From Maylandia zebra (Eukaryota; Chordata; Actinopteri; Cichliformes; Cichlidae): a DNA stretch of 64,000 nt. The position numbers and the translations under genes are program-made. The notes below the pieces were generated by a model. It ran no database searches. It had not been told where the DNA came from and was given only the letters and a program-made list of their open reading frames with translations. Location: assembly GCF_041146795.1 (NCBI RefSeq), contig NC_135180.1, positions 39,438,294 through 39,502,293 on the forward strand. Reading direction: 5' to 3'. Positions 26,123 to 37,467 of this stretch are shown here, piece after piece; position 1 is the stretch's first letter; every line of letters starts with the position of its first letter.

Positions 26123-29100
26123 GCTGGGAGAATAGCCAGTTTCTCAGGGTCAGTGTTGAATCTGCTGGTCATCCTTCTGCTGTCCAGGATTTACACCGCC
26201 CTGGCCCACATCCTCACCCGCTGGGGTGAGTCTCCCTCCACGTCTCAGCCTCGTTTAAAGAAACTTTACACATTTTCATAAACTGTAGAATTCTGTGAAG
26301 ATGTCTGATTTTTCTGAGACCAGTTTATGAATATTTTAGGAAGTCTACTTTTAGTTGATAACAAATAACAGCTGCTAACGAGCTTTTACTAAGTAATCTT
26401 GGTTTTTCATTTTCACCACTGTTCAGGTAAAAATAGACAAATTTAATTTGGCGCCATGATCTTCATTTCATCTGAAGGTGTGTGTGTGTGTACTTGTTTA
26501 GACATCTTTGTGGGGACCAACAGTCACTTATGGGGTTTGAAGCATTTTTGACTCAAAATGTGGTTTTAGTGTCAGGGTCAGGTTATGGTTAGGATTAGGC
26601 ATGGTTAGGGTAAGCAGCTGGGATAAGCATTATGTCAATGAGATGTCCTCACTAAGATATGAAAACGAGAATACGTGTGTGTCTGTGTGTTGCTGTCAGA
26701 GATGCATCGCACTCAGACGAAATACGAAGACATGTTCATCCTGAAAGTTTTCGTCTTCCAGTTTGTTAACTTCTACTCGTCTCCGGTCTACATCGCCTTC
26801 TTCAAAGGCAGGTGAGAGCCAGCGCAGAGCAGGCTGATCATTGAACTGATGGACTCGCCTCGGCTGGTTTGTAAAACCTGCTGATTGGTTGTTTGTTTCA
26901 GGTTCATTGGCTACCCTGGAAATTACAACACTTTGTTTGGAGTCCGCAACGAAGACGTGAGTTGATGATTGTGGTCATGTGATGATGATGTGACGATTAC
27001 AGAGAAGTTGTCATGCGCCGCGACGCGCGTGCACAAAAGGGTCCAGACGCAGACTCAAGCACAAGCAGAAAATGACACTTTATTATAGCAACAAAAACCA
27101 GAACCAGAGGAGCAAAACGAGGAACTAAAAAACCCGGGGAAACAGTGACGCGAGGAACCGTGGGAGGCTGCAACAGAAAGGGGAGAAGATTACCAGGGAG
27201 CCGGGAAGCGGGGCAAACGCATCAAGACTGAGTTAGACTAGTTGGCTTACAATTAGAGCGGGACCGTGGGAGCTCGGGAGGGACGTCCGTGAGAAGGGAA
27301 TCCGTGGAGGTAGTGGATGGGCCAGATGACGCACCAGGTGATCCAACTGGGCAGGAGGACGGGCAGGAGGACAGGCAGGTGGCAGACGTTGAACGCCGGA
27401 TCGAAACCTAGACACAAGTAGGCAGATTTAACGCAGCTCCAACGAGATATTAATGCAACGCTTTCGCGGGAGTCTAGTTGCCACAGAGAGGTGATTAACG
27501 GGCTGGCGTGGAGCCTCCGTCAGTGCCGGCTAAGTAGCTCTTCGGGTAATCACCCCGATGGAGAGCAGGTGTGCCGGTGATGGCCCAGCCCGGGGGTGTG
27601 GCTACCCGAGCATCATACATTCCACACGCAGGACCACGGACCGTGACAGTAGCATCAGATCTCTGCATGGAGACCTTAGGTCAGACACAGTTTTTCAATG
27701 ATGCTGTGAGTGCTCACAGACCATTTCAAACAACTGCTTTCCAAAGTGGGACATAAAGCACCCAGAGCAGCATGTGTGAAGTTATAGTAGGGTACCTGCT
27801 GATCCATCAGCTGAGCTGCTCGCAGCTGCATGAATAGATGAACCACTAAACTCCGCCTCTCTGGCTGTGTGTTACAGTGTGGAGCAGGTGGATGTCTCAT
27901 TGATCTGGCTCAGGAGCTGCTGGTCATCATGGTGGGAAAACAGCTGATCAACAACATCCAGGAGTTCATTTCCCCGTAAACAGACACACACAGATACACA
28001 ACAAAGTGCACGAGAACAGACTGCATCCTGGTGCCAGTGTCTCTCACAACAGTGATGCATAACGCACAGTTATGTGGATTTGTGTCACCGAGCGCAGTCT
28101 CGCTTTGCAATGATGTGGGCTCGTTACTTGCAGGAAGGTGAAGTCATGGTGGCAGAAGAGGAAGCTGAATCCTCAGCTGAAGGAGGCGGGACAGGAGGCC
28201 CAGAGGCAGGAGGAGGCTTCTCCCTGGGAGGCAGACTACCAGCTGCTGGTCTGTGAGGGACTCTTCAGCGAATACCTGGAGATGGGTGAGTCCCAGGTTT
28301 ATCCTCACATCCTGGGAGACGTAGAGTTTCATACGAGTCTGGTCTTCACTGTAAATCCTCCTCATCCTTCACAGTGATTCAGTTTGGGTTCATCACCATC
28401 TTCGTGGCGGCGTGCCCCCTCGCTCCTCTCTTCGCCCTCATTAATAACTGGGTGGAGGTCCGTCTGGATGCTCAGAAGTTTGTGACTGAATACCGTCGCC
28501 CGGTGGTAGAGCGAGCTCAGGACATCGGCATCTGGTTTCCCATCCTGCAGTTCATCGCACACATGGCCGTCCTGAGCAACGTAAGACTGTTTTGGTGTTT
28601 TACGTATGGACGAACAGGTAACGCTTGTGGTGTCCTCGGATCAAAAATGGTCCCTAGGTGAATGGCAAACAAGCATATGCGAATTCCAACCCCGCCGATG
28701 TCACTCTCACCTGTTTGGCTGTAAAAGCCCAATTTGTATTTCCAAATTTAGCTCAAAACATACGTTTTGTTCGCACCACAACCATAAATCATGAGCCTAT
28801 AAATGAGCCGCCAACGAATCTGGACTTGTATTTTCAGGCGTTCCTCATAGCGTTTACGTCATCCTTTGTGCCTCGACTGTACTACCGCTACACCAGAGAC
28901 AGCACACTCAGTGGCTTCATCAACTTCACTCTGGCTACATCACCGCTCAGCTACCAGCAACAGCACAACACATCCTGCAGGTAAGCATCTGCACCACAAC
29001 ACCATCACCGAGAACCGCATGGGCTGGCTGAGCCCGGTCGGGCAGTTATGGACTTCATTTGAGCACCAAAACAGTCTCAGTCATATGATCATACAAGACC

Positions 29101-30754
29101 AGGCATCTCAGCAGCTTTGAGGTTGGGCTCAAAAGTGAAATGTCAAGTTTTCAAAGAAAGAACTTTGATTAGAAACTAAATCTAAAGCACGATAGCAAAG
29201 TGTCCCGACTGTTTTAACTCCACGTCAGTAGCCACATCTTTGTGTGCCTCACACTTGTGAGCTCATCACTGCCAGGTCAACACTTCATCTTAATACATCC
29301 TCTGTGGTCATTAGCCACGTTATAGACTCTTCATATGGCACATAATGGAACAGGAATATCATTTATATGTAGATGCACATCTCCCCTGACCAAGTAATGT
29401 TTGGGCTCAAACTGGGCTCTGTCTAACATTACGTTCAGCTAATGTGGGACTGGAAGTAGATTACATTAGACTTACTGGTCCCACATGATCACAACACAGT
29501 GGTTGTCATGATCAGAGTTCGTGGAGGTCACGATGGACCTGCCCAAGCTTAAAATGGGTGGACGCCTTTTTTCTAGATGTGTTTTCAATGAGATCCAAAG
29601 ACAATTCAGTTTTATTTACACAGCGCCAAATCACAACAACAGTCGCCTCAAGGTGCTTTATACTGTAAGGCAGACCCTACAATGATACATACAGAGAAAA
29701 ACTCCACAATATGACCCCCTATGAGCAGCACTTTGGCAACAGTGGGAAGGAAAAACTCCCTTTTAACAGGAAGAAACCTCCAGCAGAACCAGGCTCAGGG
29801 AGGGCGGTGAGATGAGGAAGACAGGACAAAGACATGCTGAGGAAGAGAGACGGCAGACAACTTTTTACGTTTTTATTTGACAACCTAATCTTGACGTCAC
29901 CTTTCATTTGGTCGGTAGGAACAAAATCCTGAGGACAAATTTACTGCTGCCGTTAATGTTTCGAGTGCTGTAGAGGAACCAGAGAGCGTCTGAATGTTTA
30001 CTGCAGCTCATTTTAGTTATTCTGCAAATTTAAAATGCTGGTGGCGTCATAATATAGTGGTTTACAGCTCTGCGGTTAAGTCCCAGCAGGAGACACAGAG
30101 CCTTTGTGTCTGAAATGTATCGGGAGTGAAACTGTGCCACGTGAAATCGTCGAAGCTACCTGCTGTGAACGAGTAGCACAGTACCTACTGCAGGCGATCG
30201 ACGCGTCGTTATCGTCCACAGGTATTGGGCTTTCAGGGATGAAAATGGTGAATACCTGCCAGAGTACTTCCACCTCCTCGCTATACGGCTCGGTTTCGTC
30301 ATCATCTTTGAGGTCAGTGTCTCTCAGACTTCACTGAACCCCGAGCGGTCTGTGAACTGCTGATCGGCAGTCCGCACATTGAAGACTTGTCCCATTTTTC
30401 TTCCTCAGCATGTAGTCTTCTTCATCGGCCGCTTAATAGATTTGATGGTTCCTGATGTGTCCGAAGAGGTGGAGATGAAGATAAAGAGGGAGCACTACAT
30501 GGCTAAAGAGGCTCTGGCTGAGAACCAGGTATCAAAGTTAACAGAGTGTCACATGACGGTTTGTCTCGCAGTTTGTTTACTATCGTGTTCTATGCCTGCA
30601 GTCTCTGGGGAAGACCGTGATTCCTGGGAATGGGGAAGCCCCGCCCAGTGAACTGCGACAGCGTAGATCCAGAATCTCTCCACAGGAGAGCGACCCACCG
30701 TCACCGAACCTGGAGGAGATCGCAGAGGAGACTGAAGCAATATTCAGCTCCTAG
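15444..30754 (+). CDS. ano7: anoctamin-7 (TMEM16G), complete, 23 coding exons
   Basis: Exons: 15444-15527, 21505-21559, 21639-21766, 22226-22333, 22408-22544, 22619-22676, 23402-23512, 23598-23763, 23837-23927, 24032-24128, 24478-24621, 24699-24836, 25890-25988, 26123-26225, 26700-26811, 26902-26956, 27878-27975, 28134-28285, 28375-28580, 28838-28980, 30222-30312, 30409-30528, 30602-30754. All junctions are GT-AG and phases agree, giving 882 residues (human ANO7 about 930). TMEM16 proteins are dimeric ten-helix membrane proteins acting as calcium-gated chloride channels or lipid scramblases; scrambling has been reported for mammalian ANO7. Family landmarks: [76 protein letters not shown]. The calcium-site set is conserved: N587, E591, E641, E644, E673, D677. 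ANO7 rather than ANO5/6 is favoured by the [15 protein letters not shown] start, DFVLVWE and the whole core. The short C-terminal tail is divergent. Confidence 0.95.
15546..16400 (+). mobile_element. 855 bp non-autonomous DNA transposon (MITE), copy 1
   Basis: Reverse complement of 58,628-59,479 at roughly 97% identity by eye. Left end TCCGGTTGTTAAGTGATGACG; right end AGACTGAACGATCGGA. The other copy has cleaner inverted ends TCCGGTCGTTAAG and TA on both sides, pointing to a Tc1/mariner-like family with TA target. No transposase is encoded. It lies 18 bp inside the first coding intron of ano7, immediately after the donor site. Confidence 0.85.
16401..18240 (+). other. ano7 first coding intron, left part
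   Basis: No exon, repeat family or RNA that I can support. Confidence 0.5.
18244..20676. repeat. 2.4 kb CCAT-based complex satellite in ano7 intron
   Basis: Built of CCAT tetranucleotides broken by a few recurring variants: CATCCTATATATCCATCC, CATCATCCATCC, CATACATCC, CCAATATATGCATCC and CTATCCAAT. The array has no stop in any plus-strand frame over most of its length, giving spurious open frames of 941, 824 and 813 codons rich in His-Pro-Ser-Ile. TATATGCATCC variants are concentrated in the right half. A block near 19,340-19,560 recurs about 858 bp later (catcatac at 19,363 and 20,221). Confidence 0.97.
20677..21504 (+). other. ano7 first coding intron, right part
   Basis: Ends at a good acceptor (tttattatttcccag). 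Nothing else supported. Confidence 0.5.
24837..25889 (+). other. ano7 intron, about 1 kb
   Basis: Contains no recognisable exon. The stretch near 25,130-25,250 (ACCACAACTCCAAAGAAGTTGGGAC, then GATTCGCAAATCTCACAAA) looks like a decayed fish repeat. Confidence 0.4.
26076..26121 (+). repeat. (GT)n microsatellite forming an ano7 3' splice site
   Basis: About 45 bp of TG/GT repeat ends directly in TAG|GCTGGGAGAATAG, the acceptor of the ano7 exon 26,123-26,225. Again UG repeats stand where the polypyrimidine tract should be. Confidence 0.9.
26480..26690. repeat. short teleost repeat (TTTGTGGGGACCAA type)
   Basis: ATCTTTGTGGGGACCAACAG, then GGTTATGGTTAGGATTAGGC, then TGTCCTCACTAAGATATGA. The outer parts form an imperfect inverted pair, as in a common fish MITE-like repeat. 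It lies in the ano7 intron just before the exon at 26,700. Confidence 0.55.
27009..27648 (-). mobile_element. probable solo LTR, 640 bp, in ano7 intron
   Basis: Bounded by TGTCATGCG and CCGTGACA, so TG...CA ends with a 5 bp inverted repeat. CACTTTATTATAGC near 27,077 is a poly(A) signal on the minus strand. The segment is G+C-rich and A-rich unlike its flanks and interrupts an otherwise plain ano7 intron. I see no clear target duplication (GAAGT left, GTAGC right), so the solo-LTR label is inference. Confidence 0.5.
29585..29860. repeat. common teleost LINE/SINE tail repeat
   Basis: AATTCAGTTTTATTTACACAG, CCAAATCACAACAACAGTCG, CTCAAGGTGCTTTATACTG and GGCAACAGTGGGAAGGAAAA form a familiar fish repeat. 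A more decayed copy lies at 61,070-61,230. It sits in the ano7 intron 28,981-30,221. Confidence 0.7.
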
Positions 30755-31023
30755 GACGAAGCTCAGGTGGACTTGGGCTACAACACCCAACGCTCGTTTT
30801 TAACCACTGGCTGCTTATCACTGTGCCTGTCATCAAATAACTCTTTAACTGTAACTTACTATTTTCAAAACTTGCCATGTTTGTTGTAATTGAAGTTTCT
30901 GAGTTAAATGCTAAATGTTGCTCAGCAGCACCTGATGGGAGGCAGTTAGCGACAGCGCTGTAACATGAGCTGGGCTTTTTCATGTAATGAACATTTGGAT
31001 ATCTGTTACACATAAACTTATAC
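30755..31023 (+). other. ano7 3' untranslated region, proximal part
   Basis: Follows the ano7 stop. No AATAAA is seen before the hAT insertion at 31,032. The next AATAAA is at 32,198-32,203, so the hAT may lie inside the 3' UTR. Confidence 0.5.
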
Positions 31024-31031
31024 ATATCCAA

Positions 31032-32020
31032 TAGGGGTGCAGCGATACTCGTATGGATATTGAACCGTTCGATACAGTGCTTTCGGTTCGGTACGCATAT
31101 GTATCGAACAATACAACATTTTTAATTTATTTTATCAACTTTCCTTCTGACGATGCTGTCTGTGTTGAGCGCTCAGTGGATCTGCGCTCGACAGTGCAGC
31201 CTAGGCGGAGTAGTCGAACGCAGATTCACTGAGCACAGGGCAAGCTAGCAAGACAGAAGTTAAGCTCTCGTTGCAACACGGCAAATTGAACCTCCCCCAC
31301 CCTCATTCAGATCTGGCGTTTGGAACTATTTTGGTCTTCATGTGACGTATGACCCTGAAGGTAAGCGAGTCATGGACTAAAGTAAAACAGTATGTTGGAT
31401 GTGCCATGCAATGCTCAATTACATGGTGGGAGCTAGTGCGTTAGCGCAGTTAGCTCGTTAACGTGTTGACACCGTCCAGCCCCACGCACGGGGCGAACCG
31501 CGGTAGCTCGTTAACGGAGATTTGCCGTGTTGTGGTGTTAACGTCATTTCAGATTAACGCTGACAGCACTAGTGGGAACACAACGAATATGACTGCACAT
31601 TTACACCGACATCATCCTAGTGCAAAGACAAGTGGAAGCAGACAAAACAACAAGCAGCATGCTACAAACTTTACCCGAGTCATTTAGACAGCCGTTAGCA
31701 CAGGATTCTCCTTATGGGGACCTGATATGTTTAATATGCTGCTGAGAATATAGCCCAGAAGAAGCGTATAGTAGAGCTTTTATTTTGAAAGAGCCATTTC
31801 TCTGTAATAAACTCTCTTTTCCAAAGATGAGTGATTCCTCAATCAGATAGATTTATTTTTTTTATTACTTTGTTGTTTCAGCAACATTAAATTTAAAAAC
31901 TGTACTTTTGAGTTAAAATATATATTTAAAATTTTAATAAATGACAAATTAAAAAGGCATGAACATTTTTTGTATCGAAAAAATATCGAACCGTGAATTT
32001 TGTGTATCGCTGCACCCCTA
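31032..32020. mobile_element. hAT element remnant, 989 bp, with TIRs and 8 bp TSD
   Basis: Ends are TAGGGGTGCAGCGATAC and its exact complement GTATCGCTGCACCCCTA. Flanks ATATCCAA (31,024-31,031) and CTATCCAA (32,021-32,028) are an 8 bp target duplication with one mismatch, as expected for hAT. The interior has a short frame (31,463-31,687, +) with TTNMTAHLHRHHPSA, resembling the end of a BED zinc finger of a ZBED/hAT transposase. The rest of the transposase is gone, so it is an internal-deletion derivative. Confidence 0.88.
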
Positions 32021-32197
32021 CTATCCAAACACTTTACGGATGATTACAGAATCATCAATGCTGGCATGAATTTCACTGTGGATGAGGTAGCTTCTCTCAC
32101 ACTGTAGCTGAATGTGCTGTTTATGTGTATTTGAATGCTTAGTCAGATATCTTTTGTAGTTTAGCTTCTACTGATGAAAAGTTTTAGTTTATTTTCT

Positions 32198-32203
32198 AAT
32201 AAA
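32198..32203 (+). terminator. candidate poly(A) signal for ano7
   Basis: AATAAA in a T-rich context, the first on the plus strand downstream of the ano7 stop that I noticed outside the hAT element. The distance (1.4 kb, of which about 1 kb is hAT) makes the assignment tentative. Confidence 0.3.
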
Positions 32204-32660
32204 AATTCATGGCCAAGAAGATTTACATTATTTTTGGTATTTTCCATTTTTTTCACAGTTTGTTGTTTGTTGTTCTGTCTGTGTAAGCTCAGCATGAGGA
32301 CCACTGATGAAAGTGGTGATTAGATGTTCAACCATATCCTCCTGCAGAAGAACAGGCCCAACAGCAGCTACCTCCATCAGCAGGACATCGCCCCACAAAA
32401 AATATTTGAGGAACATTTTTCAGATACTCGTGTGATCAAACCTTTTGCACGATTGGATCTGCTTCCAATATTCCAGATCTGACTGAGCACGAAGAGGCCC
32501 GAACGACCCATCATTTACGACGTGTTTCCCAGACATGGTTTAAGCCCGTTCCTAAAGTAACAGATAAGTTCAATCTCCACTGAAAACAATCTTAGTCTGA
32601 AAAAAGGCTCAACCGAAGCCCAGAGAACTGAGCCATAATTTTCAGCATTATACTGCAATA

Positions 32661-32755
32661 AACGTGTCACGGCTGGGGCAGCAGTCGCGTGGCGGAATGA
32701 GTGAGACCCAGGATGCAGCACTTACTGAGATGCAAGGGTGGTTTATTATACATCA
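32661..32755. mobile_element. LTR-like fragment
   Basis: GTGTCACGGCTGGGGCAGCAG to GCAAGGGTGGTTTATTATAC resembles the end of a fish LTR. It is cut by the LINE tail that starts at about 32,756. Too short to classify. Confidence 0.35.
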
Positions 32756-34015
32756 AATTCAAATTCAAATTTTATTTGTCACGTACACAGTCATACACAG
32801 TACGATATGTAGTGAAATGCTTGGACAACTGCTCGTGACCTAAAGAAAACAAAAAAGGAAAAGGCTATGAATAAGATAGGAAATAAATATGAAAAATTAA
32901 AAAGGGTAAATTTAACTAGGAAGGAATAAAATATAAATTAAGGTTAAAAATGAAATAACTGTACAACACAAATTAGAATGAAGGGTAAATTTAACTGGGA
33001 AGAATAAGATAAAATATATAAATTAAAGTTGAAAATAAAATAACTGTACAACAAAATACACAATATAGAACTATATAAGAATGTATGAAGAAATCGAAAT
33101 ATAAATAAATATATACACAATAACAGCAGCTGTACAAGTATTAACTGGAAATGAAGAATATAGTGACCAGTGTTGTGCAAAAACAATGTCCAGAAAGTCC
33201 AGTGTGTGTGTAAGAACCATATGTGTGGGTCAGTACTGTGTGGTGGTGTGATTGAGAGACCGTATCGCCTGCGGGAAGAAGCTCCTCCTCAGTCTCTCTG
33301 TGTTGGTCTTCAGGGAGTGGAATCGCTTTCCTGACCTCAGCAGAGAGAACAGTCTGTTGTTGGGATGGCTGAGGTCCTTCACCATCTTCCTGGCCTTGGT
33401 CCAGCACCGCCTGCTGTACATTGAGTGCAGGTCAGGGAGCTCGGAGCGGATGGTGCGCTCAGCTGACCGCACAACCCTCTGTAGAGCTCGTCTGTCCTGC
33501 ATGGTGCTGTTCCCGAACCAGGTTAAGATGTTTCCCGCCAGGATGCTCTCTATGGTGCACGAGTAAAAGTTCCTGAGCACCTTGGAGGGCAGTTGGAAGT
33601 CTCTCAAGCGTCTGAGGTGGTAGAGACGCTGTCGGGCCTTTTTCACCACGGTGTTGATGTGACAGGACCATGACAGGTCCTGCGTGATGTGAACTCCGAG
33701 GTATTTGAAGCTGTCCACTCTCTCCACTGGGCACTCGTTGATGACGGGGGTCTGGTAGTTCCTCTCCTGCTTAGTGCTGAAGTCCACTATCAGCTCCTTT
33801 GTCTTACTGACGTTTAGAAGGAGGTTGTTCCTCTGGCACCAGTTTTCCAGATTCCTAATCTCCTTCAGGTAGGCCGTCTCGTTGTTATCAGAGATCAGGC
33901 CCACCACGACGGTGTCGTCAGCAAACTTGATGATGGTGGTGGAGCTGGTAGTGGCCACACAGTCATATGTGTACAAAGAGTACAGCAGGGGGCTCAGAAC
34001 ACACCCCTGGGGGGG
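32756..34015 (-). mobile_element. Rex1-like LINE, 5'-truncated copy
   Basis: The 3' UTR (32,756-33,229) begins on the plus strand with CAAATTTTATTTGTCACGTA. It is followed by the RT C-terminal part, about 262 residues to 34,015 (KFADDTVVVGLI, KYLGVHITQDLSWSCHI, RLYHLRRLRDFQLP). It is collinear with and nearly identical to the corresponding parts of the larger copy at 37,014-47,610, without the LTR-element insertion, so it shows the uninterrupted LINE sequence. At 34,015 the homology stops at a G run. Confidence 0.9.
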
Positions 34016-34089
34016 TGTGACACAACACAAAGTGGGGAGGGGAGGGACAAAGGGAGGACAGCAGGGAGAGCTCACAGTGGATTCACAGA

Positions 34090-34990
34090 CACAATCGCAG
34101 AGTGTGATTGTGTGTACAGCGTCTCTTTATGTCTGTCTCCACGTTGGTTGAGTGTGGAGTAAGTGCATATGAGAGCATGAGGGTGGGAATGGATGTTTGT
34201 ATCTGTGTGTGCCTGTATGTCTGTGTCTATATGTCAGGCTGGGTATCAGACGCCACCTCTCTGGGGACATCTCAGGCCCTCCAAGGTTTGGAGGCCTATC
34301 TCCACCCACCACCACTTCCCCTGCCAGTGGCGGACTCCCTCAGGTGTCGGTGCGTTGGTGGTTCTTTGTGTCCGGGGATGGGTGTCCAGGTACACACCGG
34401 CTCACTCCTTTGCGGCCGCTTATCGGGGCCTGGAGCCTGGGGCTCGCTCGGGCCACTTCGGAGGTGGGGTGCCCCCGGCCTCTCGGCCTGGGGCTCGGTC
34501 ACTCAGGCACGGCTGGCTGCCGGCGGAGCTCACGGGCACGTCACTGCAACTCCCCCTGGCTTCTGCTCCGCGGCTGCTGAGTGAGCCCTCATCTGGGACT
34601 CTCCTCAGCTCTTTCTGGGACAGTGGCGCAGCTGCCCCTCTGTTGGTCTTCCTTGGTCTCTTGTGTTCTGGGGGCCTCTGGATGTCTGGAGTTTTGATCT
34701 CCTCCATACCTGCTTCATGCCCTGGAGGACGGGGCTGTGGCCCCCCCACACCCTCTAGCAGATCATTACATGAAGGAACCTTTTAAAAAACAAAAAACAA
34801 GCGCGTCCATGCTCACAGGTGTACACACGGGTGATCACACCCACAAACTACACCCTTTTTGGCTCCTACCTCAAAGCACACTGTGTTCTGTTGATCTTAT
34901 GTGCTGCACAATAATGTTTAATATTTAGTATTTACTGTCATATTCCCATATATCATCGTGATGTTGTTTATTGTATTGCTCTTTTTCTTC
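34090..34990 (+). repeat. unclassified interspersed repeat, long copy
   Basis: Its right part matches 3,295-3,546 in inverted orientation. The body (GGGTATCAGACGCCACCTC, CCAAGGTTTGGAGGCCTATC, CGGCCGCTTATCGGGGCC) is G+C-rich and has no frame that looks coding. I do not recognise the superfamily. Confidence 0.6.
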
Positions 34991-35052
34991 CGCCCCTCCC
35001 TGAGAACCAGGCTCAGGGAGCGCGGCTCCCCGGGGCTAAAGAAGCCATAAAG

Positions 35053-36525
35053 CCATCTCAGAAGCTAAATGTTGGCCTAAAGAAGCTAAATACAGAATAT
35101 ATAATATGGATAAATAGGATTGCACATTTGAGTGAGTCTATTGCACAGTGATTATTGCAGTCGAATATAAGAAAATAAATACTGCGAATATTGCACAGTG
35201 AAGAGGCACTACAGCTTAGTTGTTCCCCCCTCCTTTGTCCTCCTGTCTCCCCTCCCTCTCCCCTCCAGAGAGGAGTTAAACAGTCTGATGGCGTGTGGGA
35301 CAAAGGAGTTTTTAAGTCTGTTAGTTCTTGTCTTTGGGAGAAGCAACCTGTCACTGAACAGACTCTTCTGATTGTTAATGGCCGTGTGCAGAGGATGCCC
35401 AGCATTGTTCATAATGTCCAGCAGCTTCTTTAATGTCCTTTTCTCTGCCACTGTCACCAGAGTGTCCAGCTTCATGCCGACCACAGAGCTAGCCCTCCTG
35501 ATCAGTTTCTCCAGCCTGGATGAGTCCCTCTTTGCTGTGCTGCTCCCCCAGCACACCACAGCATAGAAAAGTACTCCAGCAACCACCGACTGGTAAAACA
35601 TCCTCAGGAGCTTCCTGCAGATGTTAAAAGACCTCAGCCTCCTGAGGAAGTACAGTCGGCTTTGGGCTTTTTTATACAGGTGCTCTGTGTTGCATGACCA
35701 GTCCAGTTTATTGTCCACCCACAGCCCGAGGTACTTGTACTTGTTGACCACCTCCACCTCCTCCCCCTCTATCTGAACCGGCAGTGGACCTGCTCTAGAC
35801 CTCCCGAAGTCCACAACCAGTTCCTTAGTCTTTGAGGTGTTGAGTTGCAGGTGGTTTGTGTGACTCCATGCGACAAAGTTCCTCACCAGACTTCTGTACT
35901 CCTCTTCCTGATCATCCCAGATACACCCCATGATGGCTGTGTCATCTGCAAACTTCTGAATGTGGCATAATTCAGAGTTGTAGCAGAAGTCAGAGGTGTA
36001 CAGGGTGAAGAGAAGAGGGGACAGCACAGTTCCCTGTGGTGCTCCTGTGCTGCTGACCACTGTGTCAGACGTGATGTCCTTCAGCCTGACGTACTGTGGT
36101 CTGTCGGTGAGGTAGTCGGAGATCCAAGCCACCAGGCAGGGGTCCACCTCCATCCTGTTCAGTTTTTCCTGAAGCATACAGGGCCGGATGGTATTAAAGG
36201 CACTGGAAAAGTCAAGAAACAGGATCCTGACCGTGCCTTTTCCCTCATCCAGGTGTGAGTGGGCTCTGTGTAGGAGGTACAGGATGGCATCCTCCACTCC
36301 GACACCCGCCTTGTAGGCGAACTGTAGTGGGTCCTGGGCATGTTGTACCTGTGGTCGGAGGAGGTTGAGGAAGAGCCGCTCTAGAGTCTTCATAAGATGT
36401 GACGTCAGTGCCACCGGTCGGAAGTCATTCAGCTCATTGGGCTCATACTTAAATATTAAAGTATTTGACTTTGCACGTGTGTGGAACAGAGAAAATACAT
36501 TTAAAGATGTATAGTGTACAATCAT
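35053..36525 (-). mobile_element. Rex1-type LINE, second subfamily, 5'-truncated with long RT ORF
   Basis: An open minus-strand frame of about 430 codons (36,450-35,209) carries the RT: LNDFRPVALTSHLMK, DPLQFAYKAG, ILFLDFSSAFNTI, GAPQGTVLSPLLFTLY, KFADDTAIMGC and KYKYLGLWVDNKLDWS. FADD is the catalytic box. The endonuclease half is missing, so the copy is 5'-truncated, but the RT has no stops, indicating a recent insertion. The sequence is clearly different from the 847-residue LINE nearby. The first residues before LNDFRP are foreign. Confidence 0.88.
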
Positions 36526-37010
36526 TGCAGCCAGGGAAAAGAACAGGCCAAATACATCATTAAAAGTCCAAAATTACTCTGACATTACTCCACTATTCTT
36601 AAAATCAAAAATTCTAAAATTCACAGATCTGGTTCATTTTCTCACAGCACAAATTATATATAAAGCAATAAATAACCTGCTTCCTGACAATATTCTAAAA
36701 ATGTTTTCTAAAAGGGAACGGGGATACAATTTGAGGGGGGAATTAAATTTAAAACATCCTCGTATCAGTACAACATTAAAAAGTTTTTGCATCTCTGTGT
36801 GTGGAGTGAAGCTGTGGAACAGACTAAGTAAAGATATGAAGCAATGTCCAAGCATGGCACAGTTTAAAAAGCGGTTTAAGGATATGGTTTTTACAGGGTA
36901 CAGGGAAAAGGTAGAGATTTGATAGGGTGTTCTTGTCTAATATTTTCATGTGTGTGCGCATGCACGGGTTTGTTGGTATGGGTATATATATATATATATA
37001 TATATATCAA
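36526..37010 (+). mobile_element. LINE C-terminal fragment with (TA)n tail
   Basis: The plus strand at 36,701-36,922 reads GVKLWNRLSKDMK and MAQFKKRFKDMVF, a pattern common at the C-terminus of fish LINE ORF2 proteins. An AT dinucleotide tract at about 36,983-37,007 follows. The clade is uncertain. Confidence 0.6.
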
Positions 37011-37013
37011 ATA

Positions 37014-37467
37014 AAATCAAAATCAAATTCAAATTTTATTTGTCACGTACACAGTCATACACAGTACGATATGTAGTGAAATGCTTGGACAACTGCTCGT
37101 GACCTAAAGAGAACAAAAAAGGAAAAGGCTATGAATAAGATAGGAAATAAATATGAAAAATTAAAAAGGGTAAATTTAACTAGGAAGGAATAAAATATAA
37201 ATTAAGGTTAAAAATGAAATAACTGTACAACACAAATTAGAATGAAGGGTAAATTTAACTGGGAAGAATAAGATAAAATATATAAATTAAAGTTGAAAAT
37301 AAAATAACTGTACAACAAAATACACAATATAGAACTATATAAGAATGTATGAAGAAATATAAATAAATATATACACAATAACAGCAGCTGTACAAGTATT
37401 AACTGGAAATGAAGAATATAGTGACCAGTGTTGTGCAAAAACAAAGTCCAGAAAGTCCAGTGTGTGT
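37014..37467 (-). mobile_element. Rex1-like LINE 3' UTR, split from its body by the LTR element
   Basis: Nearly identical to 32,756-33,200, ending in GTCCAGTGTGTGT where the LTR element begins. The continuation of the LINE resumes at 44,768 with GTGTGTAAGAAC, exactly as in the uninterrupted copy at 33,195-33,215. Confidence 0.93.

Noticed and set aside
34107..34786. Overlapping 158- and 197-codon frames in a G+C-rich segment
   Set aside because: The segment is an interspersed repeat. Several frames are open at once because of base composition and none has a family motif.
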